DNA from: Phyllobacterium zundukense
GTDB taxonomy: Bacteria; Pseudomonadota; Alphaproteobacteria; Rhizobiales; Rhizobiaceae
Length of the DNA stretch: 64,000 nt
Reading direction: 5' to 3'
Assembly (NCBI RefSeq): GCF_002764115.1
Contig: NZ_CP017940.1
Span: 248,001-312,000, forward strand
Shown here: positions 25,556 through 34,567 of the stretch, in pieces
Position numbering within the stretch: the first letter of the stretch is position 1
How the letters are laid out: the number at the start of each line of letters is the position of its first letter
Position numbers and translations under genes: made by a program
The notes under the pieces: model-generated
What the model saw: the letters and a program-made list of their open reading frames with translations, nothing else
What the model was told of the DNA's origin: nothing
Databases searched by the model: none

Positions 25556-26198
25556 GATTGAGCGCCCTCTGATGTTCTGGATTGAGGTCCAGCAATGCCT
25601 GCCGCGACCTGTGCAGGAAAGCGTGGCGGTCTTCGCCGGGTTCAAGGACAACGGGCGTGCCGAAGATGACCCGGCAAAGCAGCGGCACAGGCAGGAAAGC
25701 GCCTTTTGGCAGGACGCGCGACATGTTCTCGATCCAGCACGGAACGAGTTCCACATCGGGCCGGGCGAAAGCGAGATTATAGAGCCCGGAGCGGAAACGC
25801 AGAAGCGGCTCTTCGGTCATATTGCGCGTGCCTTCGGGAAAGATGATCAGGGACTGCCCTTCCTTCAGGACGTCCAGCATGATGACCATCGGATCCTCGG
25901 TACGCTCGACCCAGTTGCGCTCGACAAGCACAGTGTTGAGCAGGTCGCGGGCAAGGACATGCCGGATTTTATTCTTGCGCCAGTAGTCGGCGCCCGCAAC
26001 CGCGCGGGTACGCTCGCGTGCTTCTGGCGGCAGGGATGAGGAAAGCAGGATGAAATCGCCATGGCTGGCATGGTTGGCAAAATAGATACGTTGCCGGTTG
26101 GACGGCGCACAGCCCTGCCAGATGGGCCGCACACCGGTAATGGCCCGCGCCACTCCGGCCAGCACCATGGCGGCCACCCGCCGCAGCATTGGTTTCAT
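25548..26198 (-). CDS. PlsC-family lysophospholipid acyltransferase
   Basis: A 216-residue membrane-associated acyltransferase. The catalytic H-x4-D motif is in N-H-A-S-H-G-D near residue 42 and the glycerol-phosphate-binding motif in F-P-E-G-T-R near residue 122; V-P-C-W-I-E-N supplies the later block. It transfers an acyl chain to a lysophosphatidate-like acceptor, which would feed the CdsA-like enzyme encoded immediately downstream with an 8-bp overlap. The E. coli ynbABCD operon has no such gene, so this is an addition. Substrate specificity unknown. Confidence 0.85.
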   Translation of the reverse strand: MKPMLRRVAAMVLAGVARAITGVRPIWQGCAPSNRQRIYFANHASHGDFILLSSSLPPEARERTRAVAGADYWRKNKIRHVLARDLLNTVLVERNWVERTEDPMVIMLDVLKEGQSLIIFPEGTRNMTEEPLLRFRSGLYNLAFARPDVELVPCWIENMSRVLPKGAFLPVPLLCRVIFGTPVVLEPGEDRHAFLHRSRQALLDLNPEHQRALNHG

Positions 26199-26222
26199 TT
26201 CGTCCCCCCCGAGACCGGCCCC

Positions 26223-26645
26223 CTAGGCAGTCCACACCCCATAAGCCGTCAAAGCAGCGAATAGAGCAAGAAAAGCCGCAAAAGCAAGGTGCAGTTTCAT
26301 CAACAGGCGGTTCGTCCCAGCCATGCGGGCGTGAAGTGGCCGTGTCGCCTTCGGCCGTTTGCGCAAATGCATGCGTGCGAGAATATCATCCACCGCGCGG
26401 CAGCCTTCCGTTTCGTCCTCATGCGAGGCGATATAGCGGAAAAGCGCCGCATCGAAGCGGAGGTAAACGGCAAGGAACAGCGTGATAAGCCCGCCAATGA
26501 TCATCAGTGGCCAGAGCCAACTGAACAGTGGTCCGCCGGCATCGCCGACAATCGAAGAGGCGACCAGCAGAAGGCAAGTCAGGAAACCATAGGTATGGGC
26601 CCTGTGTTTCAGCCTGGCGGCAAAAGTGGCCGCATCTTCATCCAT
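26223..26645 (-). CDS. Small membrane protein of unknown function in the lipid operon
   Basis: A 140-residue protein starting M-D-E-D-A-A-T-F, overlapping the preceding phosphatase gene by 8 bp. It has three probable membrane segments: residues about 22-42 and 46-62 near the start, and 115-136 near the end. The central cytoplasmic part is charged (E-D-E-T-E-G, then R-K-R-P-K). No motif suggests catalysis. Its position between a PAP2-phosphatase and an acyltransferase suggests an accessory or scaffolding role in lipid synthesis (inference). Confidence 0.6.
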   Translation of the reverse strand: MDEDAATFAARLKHRAHTYGFLTCLLLVASSIVGDAGGPLFSWLWPLMIIGGLITLFLAVYLRFDAALFRYIASHEDETEGCRAVDDILARMHLRKRPKATRPLHARMAGTNRLLMKLHLAFAAFLALFAALTAYGVWTA

Positions 26646-27984
26646 TGCGCACTCGTTCCTCCCCCACGGCAATCATCGCTTCTGTCAGATGGATACGCCT
26701 GCCTTTTGCTTCAATCAGGCGGATTGCATCGGCGGCACTTTTCGCGTGACCATAGCGCAAAAGCCAAAAGGCAACAGCCGCAGCGCTGCGCTGGAAGCCA
26801 AGTGCACAACAGACAAGTATCGGGCCGCTGCTACGGGCATTTTCGATTGCTTCCGATGCCTTTTCAAGATCGGTGCCGGTAACTGGAAGAAGATCGAGCG
26901 TCGGAAAGGATCGCCAGTCGAGCTCGACGTCGGATGGCTTTTTCAGTTCGCTGGTGAGATCAACCACCGTGACAAAGGACGATTGCTCGGACCGCCTCGG
27001 CAGGCGGCCAAGATGCACGCCGCGGCACACGAGGACCGAGGGAACGAGCTTTCGTGTCCAGGCATAGGCGTTGATCATTGCGCACAGCCGGTAGGGAGCT
27101 AGCAGCCACAGGCTGGCAAAAGAGATCGTCCCGTCCGCAGCTTTCTGAAAGACATTGGCGCCGGCACCCAAATAACCCGCGGCAACAAGCGCAAGCGCCA
27201 GCGATGGCCAGAGGAAAATCAGGTAGACCGCCGACATGCAGGTTTCCAACACCGTCAGCAGAAGAAAGACCAGACTGCCCGTCGCGTAGTATGAGCCGAT
27301 CCTTCGGGCTTTGGCGTCACTTGTCAGGCGAAACGCCGACAAGGGTGATGGCGCACCGGAGGGAAAAAGCCACAATGCAAAAATGCCCAGCAGCACACCT
27401 GTCGGGATGTCGATGAAATGATGCTGATAGGTGGTGAGAACCGAAAGGCCGATCAGGGTGCACCATGCATGCCAGACCCACAGCGTCGCTCCGGAGAGAC
27501 GCAGCCGCCACTGCGTCCAGATGATGACCAGAAGGGCGATGTGCAGCGATGGCGCCTGGTTGAAGGGTTTATCGAAACCACCGAGCAGGTCGAACAGAAA
27601 ACCGGATGCTCCGCTTGTCGGCGGCTTCTGGAAAATGGCTGTCAGGGGGAATGCGATGAAACAGGTAACGGCGATGACCTGTGCCATCAGGTAGCGCTTC
27701 GCCAGCCGGTCGACTTCGACAGGCGTATCGTTGAGGAACAGCGACAGGCCGTAGAACAGGTTGATCGACCAATAGGGAAAGATTGTCCACGCCATGAAGG
27801 GAATCGCATGTTCCCAGGAGAAGGTTACGTTGGGGACATTTGCTCGCTGTGACGCAAGCCAGTTGGCTGTACCATAGGAGATGTAGAACAGCGGTGCGAG
27901 GAAGAGCAGCCAAAGAATGGCGCGCTTGGCTACGGCTCTGTCGAAGCGCCAGTCTCCGATCGATGCTACGTTTCCTGCTGTCAT
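26638..27984 (-). CDS. PAP2 lipid phosphatase fused to a dual-specificity phosphatase domain, YnbD-like
   Basis: A 448-residue fusion. The N-terminal 300 residues are multi-spanning and carry PAP2 motifs: Q-A-P-S-L-H-I-A near residue 155 and Y-Q-H-H-F-I-D-I-P-T-G near residue 195, with catalytic His residues on the periplasmic face. After two to four more membrane segments comes a cytosolic cysteine phosphatase domain with C-A-L-G-F-Q-R-S (C-x5-R) near residue 395; the usual His before the Cys is Cys. ATG 27984 overlaps the preceding stop (ATGA). Architecture and size match YnbD. It probably removes a phosphate from a lipid product. Confidence 0.82.
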   Translation of the reverse strand: MTAGNVASIGDWRFDRAVAKRAILWLLFLAPLFYISYGTANWLASQRANVPNVTFSWEHAIPFMAWTIFPYWSINLFYGLSLFLNDTPVEVDRLAKRYLMAQVIAVTCFIAFPLTAIFQKPPTSGASGFLFDLLGGFDKPFNQAPSLHIALLVIIWTQWRLRLSGATLWVWHAWCTLIGLSVLTTYQHHFIDIPTGVLLGIFALWLFPSGAPSPLSAFRLTSDAKARRIGSYYATGSLVFLLLTVLETCMSAVYLIFLWPSLALALVAAGYLGAGANVFQKAADGTISFASLWLLAPYRLCAMINAYAWTRKLVPSVLVCRGVHLGRLPRRSEQSSFVTVVDLTSELKKPSDVELDWRSFPTLDLLPVTGTDLEKASEAIENARSSGPILVCCALGFQRSAAAVAFWLLRYGHAKSAADAIRLIEAKGRRIHLTEAMIAVGEERVRNG

Positions 27985-29759
27985 AGGCGTTCTGCGATGG
28001 AGACAGTAAAGATGCCCCATTGATCGATACGCTGATCGATCTTTCTGAAGCCCGCTGCTGCGACCAGCTGATCCATCTCCGCTTGCGTCCGGCGTCGCAT
28101 CACCCAGGCCTCGCCACCGCGATGGGAGGTCAGGGCTCGGGCGATCATTTCGAGCTGCGGGTGCCAAGGCTGGTTGGTGTAGAGAAGGAGGCTGCCCGGT
28201 TTCATCGCCCTGGCGAGGCCGCCAAGCGAGCGCTCGATCAGGCTGTTGTCCGGGAAAAGCTCATAGAGGCCGGAGACGATGGCAAGATCGGGTGAAGGCA
28301 TGGTTTCGGCCAGCCTGTCGCCATCGAATGCATCGGCCTGATGGAAGCTCGCTGTTGCTGCAAGACCCCGGTCTGCAATAAGTGTGCGCCCTGCTTCGAC
28401 ATTGATCGGCGAATAATCCTGCAGGCGGACGCTCGCAGGCTTGGCTTCGGATTGGGCGATGGCGTCGAGCACGTAGCGGCCATGACCGGCAGCGATATCG
28501 AGCATATGCGTTGACCGGCCAGCTCCCTGCAAACGAGTCAGCGCGGCGCCGATCAGCTCTTCCAGATGCAGCTTGCGCTGGCGAATGCCGCGCCAGCCAA
28601 TGGCATCGAGAAACTGCCTGTCAATGAGCCTGCCACCTGGCCCAAACCCGCGAGGTTGGTTCTCATAGACATAATCAAGTGTTGAGCCTGAGTCGAAGCC
28701 GGTCTTGACGCCCACCTTCAACCCTTTGGAAAACAGGGCGCTGAAGCGGATGGAGCCTCGGTAGATTGCCCAGTAGAGACCTTTGAGCGAAAGAAGATCG
28801 TGAGGGGAGGAAAGCCTGTCCTGTTCATCGCGGGTGAAGCCGGTTTCGTCGGCACTGGTCACATCAAGAATCGCCGGTTCTGCGGCAAAGCGATCGGCAA
28901 TGAAACGGCGCGCATGGGCGATGGCAATGGCGCGGTCCTTTTCGCCCAAGGTGTCGTGAAAGAAGCCTTTCAGCACATGCCGCTCTTTCAGGGGATGCGC
29001 CAGATTCTCGTAGAAACGATGTTGCGGGGCGTGGCGCACGACCCAGTCGCTGCCGGAGATCAGCAATTGCGTTGGGACAATGATCGCCCGCGCGTCATCG
29101 ACGATGCGCTCGGCAGTGTCATAAAGGTCGAGCAGTATATTGGAGGCAATGGGCCGGGTGATCAGCGGGTCGCTTTCGAAGGATGCAATCCGCTCCGGAT
29201 CGTGAGTGAGAAACTTCGCCTTCACGTAGGAATTGACGAAGAACTGGCCCTTCAGCTTCTGCCAAAGCCGAATCCCTTCGCGGGCGAAGGGAACATAGAG
29301 CTTGACGCTGAAGGCAGGCGAGGCAAGGACCAGCGCGCGGATGGGCGGTGCGTAGTCGTGAACCCAGGTTGCGGCCAGCACCGCGCCGACGGATTGCGCA
29401 ATCACCGCCATGTCCTCGACGGCAAAGCCATCCGAGGCGCTGATGTGTTTCACGAAACTGTCGAGATCGCGCACCGAATCGGCGAAGGAGGGCGAGAAAC
29501 CGCGTATGCCGGGCGAGCGGCCGTGGCCGCGCGCATCCCATGCGTAGAAGGCAAAGTCATGCAGCCCGAGCTCGTCGACAAGATGGGCCACCCGGCCGCC
29601 ATGTTCGTGACCGCGATGCAGGAGGACGACAGCGCCCTTTGCCTTGTCTGATCTCGCAGGCCATTTGCGGTAGAAAAGCTCGGTTCCGTCATGGGTGCGA
29701 AATGTCGTCTCTTCTACCGGGCCGGCTGCCGCAAGATCAGATGAGAATTCAGCGCGCAT
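27981..29759 (-). CDS. Alpha/beta hydrolase - SAM methyltransferase fusion, YnbC-like
   Basis: A 592-residue two-domain protein. Residues 15-290 resemble monoacylglycerol-lipase-type hydrolases: L-L-H-R-G-H-E-H-G-G (oxyanion region), nucleophile Ser in I-A-Q-S-V-G-A near residue 125 (the first Gly of the G-x-S-x-G elbow is Ala), Asp in I-S-G-S-D-W-V and a late His in F-F-H-D-T. Residues 350-590 form a class I methyltransferase with SAM motif D-I-A-A-G-H-G-R-Y near residue 423. The fusion and its length match YnbC. It may deacylate and methylate a lipid head group; the reaction is unproven. It starts 26 bp after the YnbA-like gene. Confidence 0.85.
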   Translation of the reverse strand: MRAEFSSDLAAAGPVEETTFRTHDGTELFYRKWPARSDKAKGAVVLLHRGHEHGGRVAHLVDELGLHDFAFYAWDARGHGRSPGIRGFSPSFADSVRDLDSFVKHISASDGFAVEDMAVIAQSVGAVLAATWVHDYAPPIRALVLASPAFSVKLYVPFAREGIRLWQKLKGQFFVNSYVKAKFLTHDPERIASFESDPLITRPIASNILLDLYDTAERIVDDARAIIVPTQLLISGSDWVVRHAPQHRFYENLAHPLKERHVLKGFFHDTLGEKDRAIAIAHARRFIADRFAAEPAILDVTSADETGFTRDEQDRLSSPHDLLSLKGLYWAIYRGSIRFSALFSKGLKVGVKTGFDSGSTLDYVYENQPRGFGPGGRLIDRQFLDAIGWRGIRQRKLHLEELIGAALTRLQGAGRSTHMLDIAAGHGRYVLDAIAQSEAKPASVRLQDYSPINVEAGRTLIADRGLAATASFHQADAFDGDRLAETMPSPDLAIVSGLYELFPDNSLIERSLGGLARAMKPGSLLLYTNQPWHPQLEMIARALTSHRGGEAWVMRRRTQAEMDQLVAAAGFRKIDQRIDQWGIFTVSIAERL

Positions 29760-29785
29760 TGTGTGCTCCGGATGGAAGAGGGATG

Positions 29786-30403
29786 TCAGGAAACAGGGGA
29801 ACTGGCACGGCGAAGGCCGGCGCGGATACGATTGATCATGGTATAAAGCGACAGCAGGGCCATGAGTGGGAAGACCCAGCCGAACCAGGCCGGAAGAACC
29901 ACACCGCTGCCAATCAGCGCGGCGATAATGCCTAGCGCGAGCGCCCGGTCGCTTTTACCGAACGGGCCATCATAGCCACGGCCGCCGCCGGTCATCACGC
30001 CGAGCACGCCAGCATATTCGACAAGCAGTGCTGCAATGGCGAAGGCGACCACGCCCGGCGCAGAAAAGGGTGCGACGAGCAGAAAGGGAAGGATGAGCGC
30101 CACATCGGAAATCACATCGCCGATCTCGTTCAGGTAGGCGCCGAGTTTCGATGCCTGGCCGTATTCCCGTGCCATCATCCCGTCTATTGCATTGAGCGCC
30201 ATCCGCACGAACAGCACGAGGGGCAGGATCCAGAACAGCGGAGCATTTCCGGGAAAGAGCGCGATCAACGCACCGGCAAAAACAGAGAGAACCGTGGCGA
30301 CAACGGTCACCTGATTTGCCGTGGCACCCCAGCTGACAAGCCGGCCAACGAGGGGACGCAGCAGGTTCTGGAACGCCGGCTTGATCGAGTAGAGCGTTGG
30401 CAT
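29786..30403 (-). CDS. CDP-alcohol phosphatidyltransferase, YnbA-like
   Basis: A 205-residue inner-membrane enzyme that joins a CDP-linked lipid to an alcohol. The family motif D-x2-D-G-x2-A-R-x8-G-x3-D-x3-D appears as N-A-I-D-G-M-M-A-R, eight residues, G-A-Y-L-N-E-I-G-D, so the first and third metal-binding Asp are both Asn. As I recall, E. coli YnbA shares this, so it may mark the subfamily. GGGGGTGA lies five bases before ATG 30403; an upstream ATG at 30430 is weaker. It is the first gene of the six-gene lipid operon. The alcohol acceptor is unknown. Confidence 0.85.
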   Translation of the reverse strand: MPTLYSIKPAFQNLLRPLVGRLVSWGATANQVTVVATVLSVFAGALIALFPGNAPLFWILPLVLFVRMALNAIDGMMAREYGQASKLGAYLNEIGDVISDVALILPFLLVAPFSAPGVVAFAIAALLVEYAGVLGVMTGGGRGYDGPFGKSDRALALGIIAALIGSGVVLPAWFGWVFPLMALLSLYTMINRIRAGLRRASSPVS

Positions 30404-30497
30404 GAAATCACCCCCATGATTGTGCCGCATGTATGCGTCTACATAAGCACAGAGCGTCGGAGCGTAAATAGGACCGTTCTATTTAGCCCGCCATGCT

Positions 30498-31862
30498 CTA
30501 GGCAGGTATGGATTTCAGATCCGACCGGCCGGATGAGGGGAGGGCCTTGACGATGTTTCGTCCACTGTGTTTGGCGAGGTAGAGCGCCCTGTCGGCGTTC
30601 TCAAGCAGCTGAGCGGAAGCCTGGAAGGTTGCACTCCGGATCGAAGCCACGCCGACGCTTGCCGTTATGCGGATAACTTCATCGTAAGTCGTCTTGATGA
30701 TCAGACTGCTGATGGATAGCCTTATTTTTTCTGCCTCGGCGATCGCATCCTGCAGGTTGCAACCCGGGAAGACCACGGAAAACTCCTCGCCGCCATAACG
30801 GGCGGCATGGCATTCGCGCTCGGCACCGACGCTGCGCAACACGTTCGCCGTCATTTTCAGGCAGGTATCGCCCATCTGATGGCCATACTGGTCATTGATG
30901 GATTTGAAGTGATCGAGATCCACCATAAGGATGGCAAGGTCCGTACCACCCTCTGTAGCCTTGGCAAATTCGTCTTCCAGACGCTTTTCAAAGCTTCGCC
31001 TGTTTGCAAGCGTCGTCAGTCCGTCCTCTTCCGACAATGCCTGCAGAATGGAATTCGTCCGCAGGAGGTCGTGCGATACGCGGCCATACGCCTCGATCGC
31101 CTCGTAGATCGTCGACAGCTCGCGGAACAGCGGCCGGCGAAGCTTGAAGCCGCGGGTTTCATATCTGTCAATCGATTGCAGACCTTCGATAGCTGAGTTT
31201 ATCGGACTGATAATGTGCCTCGCCACGACGTAGATGGCACCGACTGCCGTCACGACCGGCAATGTCAGGATGATGATCCATGCGATCTGAATCATGCGAG
31301 CCGTCCGCTGGATATCCCCTGACATACCATAGGCGAGGACGGCGGCATCGCTGATGATAGACTGGCTCAACTTGTCAGTGACTAGCATCGCGCTCTGATA
31401 GGTTTCCAGAGCTTGCTTTTCCAGATCAGCCCTGATGGCCGGGTCCGGACCGACGCCGGCCCCAGAGTCCATCCTGCGGATCTGTTCCCGGATGGATACA
31501 ATCTTCTTGACGGAAGCTCCGACGTCCAGGACACCCTTAGCCAGTTCATTATTCTCATCGAGTGTGAAACTTTGAGCGAGTACATGGGTCTGCAGTTGAA
31601 GCTGCCGTTCGAGTTCGCGATCCTTCGCCAGGTAGATCGAGCGTGCAAGTGAGGCCAGCCGCTCAACCTTGATTGCATTGCGGTTCTGGCTCATCACGAG
31701 CGGGAGCTGTTGCTCCTGGGTGTACCGGGCATCATTCTCGATCTTGCGCAGAAAGACGATGGAGAAGCCTGCAGCAATGATCGCATAGAAAAGCACAAAT
31801 CCGATGAGCAACCTGCCGGCCGCCGCCATCGATATCTGAATGCCTTTTGTCCTTGCTGCCAT
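30498..31862 (-). CDS. Membrane diguanylate cyclase with periplasmic sensor domain and HAMP-like linker
   Basis: A 454-residue protein. A membrane segment at residues 14-37, a periplasmic helical domain (38-190) and a second segment (191-213) lead to a HAMP-like linker (R-H-I-I-S-P-I-N-S-A-I) and a GGDEF domain (about 285-440) with D-G-L-T-T-L-A-N-R-R and active-site Y-G-G-E-E-F. The R-x-x-D inhibitory site normally nine residues before G-G-E-E-F is absent (E-R-E-C), so product inhibition may be lost. It makes cyclic-di-GMP from two GTP. It starts 14 bp after a solute-binding-protein gene, which suggests that protein is its periplasmic input. Confidence 0.88.
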   Translation of the reverse strand: MAARTKGIQISMAAAGRLLIGFVLFYAIIAAGFSIVFLRKIENDARYTQEQQLPLVMSQNRNAIKVERLASLARSIYLAKDRELERQLQLQTHVLAQSFTLDENNELAKGVLDVGASVKKIVSIREQIRRMDSGAGVGPDPAIRADLEKQALETYQSAMLVTDKLSQSIISDAAVLAYGMSGDIQRTARMIQIAWIIILTLPVVTAVGAIYVVARHIISPINSAIEGLQSIDRYETRGFKLRRPLFRELSTIYEAIEAYGRVSHDLLRTNSILQALSEEDGLTTLANRRSFEKRLEDEFAKATEGGTDLAILMVDLDHFKSINDQYGHQMGDTCLKMTANVLRSVGAERECHAARYGGEEFSVVFPGCNLQDAIAEAEKIRLSISSLIIKTTYDEVIRITASVGVASIRSATFQASAQLLENADRALYLAKHSGRNIVKALPSSGRSDLKSIPA

Positions 31863-31876
31863 GCTTTGGTTACGAC

Positions 31877-32638
31877 CTAGTAGATGCTGAAGGGAAAATA
31901 TGCGTTGTTGATGCGGTCATAGATGCCGTTTAGGCGAATCTGGTCGAGCGCGTCATTGACTTTCTTGATCAATTCCTTGTTGCCCTTGTGAGCGGTGATA
32001 TGCGCGGAACTCTTCAGAAAATCGTTGGTCACAGGATCGCCCACATAGTCGAATTTCGAACTTTCCGGCGCCTGCAGGAAGGTCAGCAGGTCGATGGAAT
32101 CCGCCAGGATCAAATCCACCTCACCCGCTTGAAGAAGTTTCTGGGCTTCGGGCTGGTCTTTTGTCAGCACGATCTTGCTTTCGGTGTAGGCCTTCTGCAG
32201 ATATTCCGATTGAATTGTCTGGCTGCCCGCTGCGATGCGCAATCCCTTCAACGCAGCCGGGGATATGTCCTTGAACCTGTTCGGATCGCCGGCAAATGCC
32301 GAGTGTGAACGGTAGTAGGAAACTGAATACTCCATTCTTTTGGCGCGCGCTTCGGTCAAAGACATGCTGGCAACGATAAGGTCGTATTCATTGTTTTCAA
32401 GTCCCTTGATGATGTCATCCCAAGGCACTGCGATGAATGAGCACGAGGCTTTCATTTCGTGGCAAACGGCCTTTGCGATATCGACATCGAATCCCACAAG
32501 ATTGCCCGAGGCATCGATGGAATTGAACGGGGGATAGGCACCTTCCGTCGCAATCTTCAGCTTCAGTTCGTCCGCATAGGATGCGCCTGCAAAGGTGAGA
32601 AGCGCGATCATCACAGCTGCAAAATATGTCGTTCTCAT
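31877..32638 (-). CDS. Periplasmic amino-acid-type solute-binding protein, solitary
   Basis: A 253-residue protein with a signal peptide (M-R-T-T-Y-F ... A-S-Y-A-D) and a type II periplasmic fold (SBP family 3): A-T-E-G-A-Y-P-P-F-N, G-F-D-V-D-I-A-K-A-V, D-L-I-V-A-S-M-S-L-T-E-A-R and C-terminal N-G-I-Y-D-R-I. GGAGG lies eight bases before ATG 32638. No permease or ATPase gene is adjacent; the next gene in the operon encodes a membrane diguanylate cyclase. It may act as a ligand sensor rather than in uptake, as NspS does for MbaA in Vibrio cholerae (analogy). The ligand is probably a polar amino acid or polyamine. Confidence 0.85.
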   Translation of the reverse strand: MRTTYFAAVMIALLTFAGASYADELKLKIATEGAYPPFNSIDASGNLVGFDVDIAKAVCHEMKASCSFIAVPWDDIIKGLENNEYDLIVASMSLTEARAKRMEYSVSYYRSHSAFAGDPNRFKDISPAALKGLRIAAGSQTIQSEYLQKAYTESKIVLTKDQPEAQKLLQAGEVDLILADSIDLLTFLQAPESSKFDYVGDPVTNDFLKSSAHITAHKGNKELIKKVNDALDQIRLNGIYDRINNAYFPFSIY

Positions 32639-32782
32639 ATGGCCAACCTCCACACTCCAGGACAACAGATTGAGACAACTGAAATGAATAAACTGTGAGC
32701 GCTTGACGATAATTGTGAATATGCTTGATTTATCATGAATGCGTTCTGTCGCATTGGATCATTTGCAGGCTAGCGCCGAAAA

Positions 32783-34333
32783 TCAGGCAACGGGCTCTAA
32801 CGCTTTCTTGATAGTAATCGCACTTGCCGGCCGGCCAAAGAGCCAGCCTTGGCCATCCACCTTGGGTTTGAGGGCTGCGAAATAATCGCGCTGGGCCGTC
32901 GTTTCGATGCCCTCGACCACAATCGCAAGACCATGGGCCCGAGCCATATCGATAATCTGGGGAACGATCGAAACGGATACGGAGCTGGTTCCGATTGTCT
33001 GGGTAAACGATTTGTCAATCTTGATGCCGTCAACATTCAATTCGCCGAGGTAGGCCAGGCTAGAGTATCCCGTACCAAAGTCATCAATATAGATTTTATG
33101 TCCGCGCGAACGCAGGCGCTCGATCGCCTCTTTTGCGTCGGCCGCATTCGCAGTCGACCGTTCGGTGATCTCAAGCGCAATCTGGTTGTTGGCGACGTTT
33201 GCCTCCTTGAGACGCAGTGCAAGCAGCGCGCCGAAATGCCTGTCGAATAGATCTGCCGCCGAGATATTGATACTGATGTGAAAGTCAGGGTTGGCATCGA
33301 GAGACGCCGCCATATCCGACAGTACATGATCAATGACGCAGATCGTCAGGCGATTTATCAGCCCGGCTTTTTCTGCCACCGGTATGAACACATCCGGGGG
33401 TATCCACTCGCCATTTTCTCTCCAGCGCACAAGTGCTTCGGCGGCGACCGGCCGGCCAGTCGCCACGTCGACGATCGGCTGATATTCAACTGTCAACCGG
33501 TTCTGGCTGAGCGCGTGCTGCAACCTTGCTTTCAAGCTCAAATTGTTGCGCTGAAGCAAGATCAAGATGACAGCAGCAGCGCCGCCAAGAGCGGCACCGA
33601 ACGTGGTAATGATCGAGGTTATAGGCTCCGCAGACGATTCAAGCCTGCCAACCTCGGCGTGCACTGTGACGCATGCCGTATTGCGGCAGACATTGCGATA
33701 GACGGTATCGCCGATCCTGCCGGCCCCGGCGGGCAATTCCATGCCTGTCTTGCCAATATCCAATGTACCGAACATACCGACGGTCGACGACACTCCTTGC
33801 GGATTGTACATCACGCCGAACGTATAGGCCGGGTTCTTCAGTGTTTCAAAAGCTGCGGGATCGAGTACGACATTGGCATTGCCAATTCCGATGATCGGAG
33901 CCGTGGATTTGGATATTGCCAACCGGGAATTCGCATAGATCAGTTTTCCGTCGGGGGTTTCGAGATCATGCTTGATCAGCGGCATGGGCTTCTTTCCATT
34001 GCCGAAGACAGCTGAACAGTGAAAAAAGCCATCCCTGACGCGGCCCATATCCTTGAGGTATTTCGTGCCGAACAGCATATCCCGCAGGAACATGATTTCC
34101 TTATCGGAACAGAAAGGATGCGGAGAGGCATTAACAACTGCCAGCATCTTGTCGGCTTCGGCAAACACTTCAACCGCACGATTCAGAAGCTGATCCGCAA
34201 ATATCTGCATCTGACCCCGATCGCTCGAGATGACGACGAGCCTGCTGATCCACGTACCGCAGAGCGCGCCGGCGGCAACCAGCACTATTGTCATAATTGC
34301 CAGGAACCATCGCCGGTCAAAGTAGCGCGACAT
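32783..34333 (-). CDS. CSS-motif membrane EAL phosphodiesterase
   Basis: A 516-residue protein: membrane segment at residues 10-35, periplasmic CSS domain (about 36-235) with Cys residues in P-F-C-S-D, F-H-C-S-A and V-C-R-N-T-A-C, second membrane segment (235-258), then a cytoplasmic EAL domain (268-505). The catalytic set is intact: A-E-A-L-V-R-W, I-N-I-S-A, E-I-T-E-R, I-D-D-F-G-T-G-Y-S-S, I-K-I-D-K, V-V-E-G-I-E-T and the late Q-G-W-L-F-G. It should hydrolyse cyclic-di-GMP, controlled by periplasmic redox state, as known for CSS proteins. It precedes the binding-protein/cyclase pair by 144 bp. Confidence 0.9.
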   Translation of the reverse strand: MSRYFDRRWFLAIMTIVLVAAGALCGTWISRLVVISSDRGQMQIFADQLLNRAVEVFAEADKMLAVVNASPHPFCSDKEIMFLRDMLFGTKYLKDMGRVRDGFFHCSAVFGNGKKPMPLIKHDLETPDGKLIYANSRLAISKSTAPIIGIGNANVVLDPAAFETLKNPAYTFGVMYNPQGVSSTVGMFGTLDIGKTGMELPAGAGRIGDTVYRNVCRNTACVTVHAEVGRLESSAEPITSIITTFGAALGGAAAVILILLQRNNLSLKARLQHALSQNRLTVEYQPIVDVATGRPVAAEALVRWRENGEWIPPDVFIPVAEKAGLINRLTICVIDHVLSDMAASLDANPDFHISINISAADLFDRHFGALLALRLKEANVANNQIALEITERSTANAADAKEAIERLRSRGHKIYIDDFGTGYSSLAYLGELNVDGIKIDKSFTQTIGTSSVSVSIVPQIIDMARAHGLAIVVEGIETTAQRDYFAALKPKVDGQGWLFGRPASAITIKKALEPVA

Positions 34334-34567
34334 TCGGAAAATCTCTCAAGCTTTCTCTATAAATCGACACGCCAGTCTGCACTCAAGCGTCAGTCATTAA
34401 TGACATTGCGACTGTTAAGATTTCTCTGATTTTCCGCGACCGAGTTATTTGAAACGTAAATGGCGCGCCTGCAGGCATCGTCCGTCAAATATTGTAACAA
34501 TATTTTCATCAAGGAGTATTCAGGATAAGAGTAACGACAGAGGGATGGAGTTATTATCAAAAACAAA

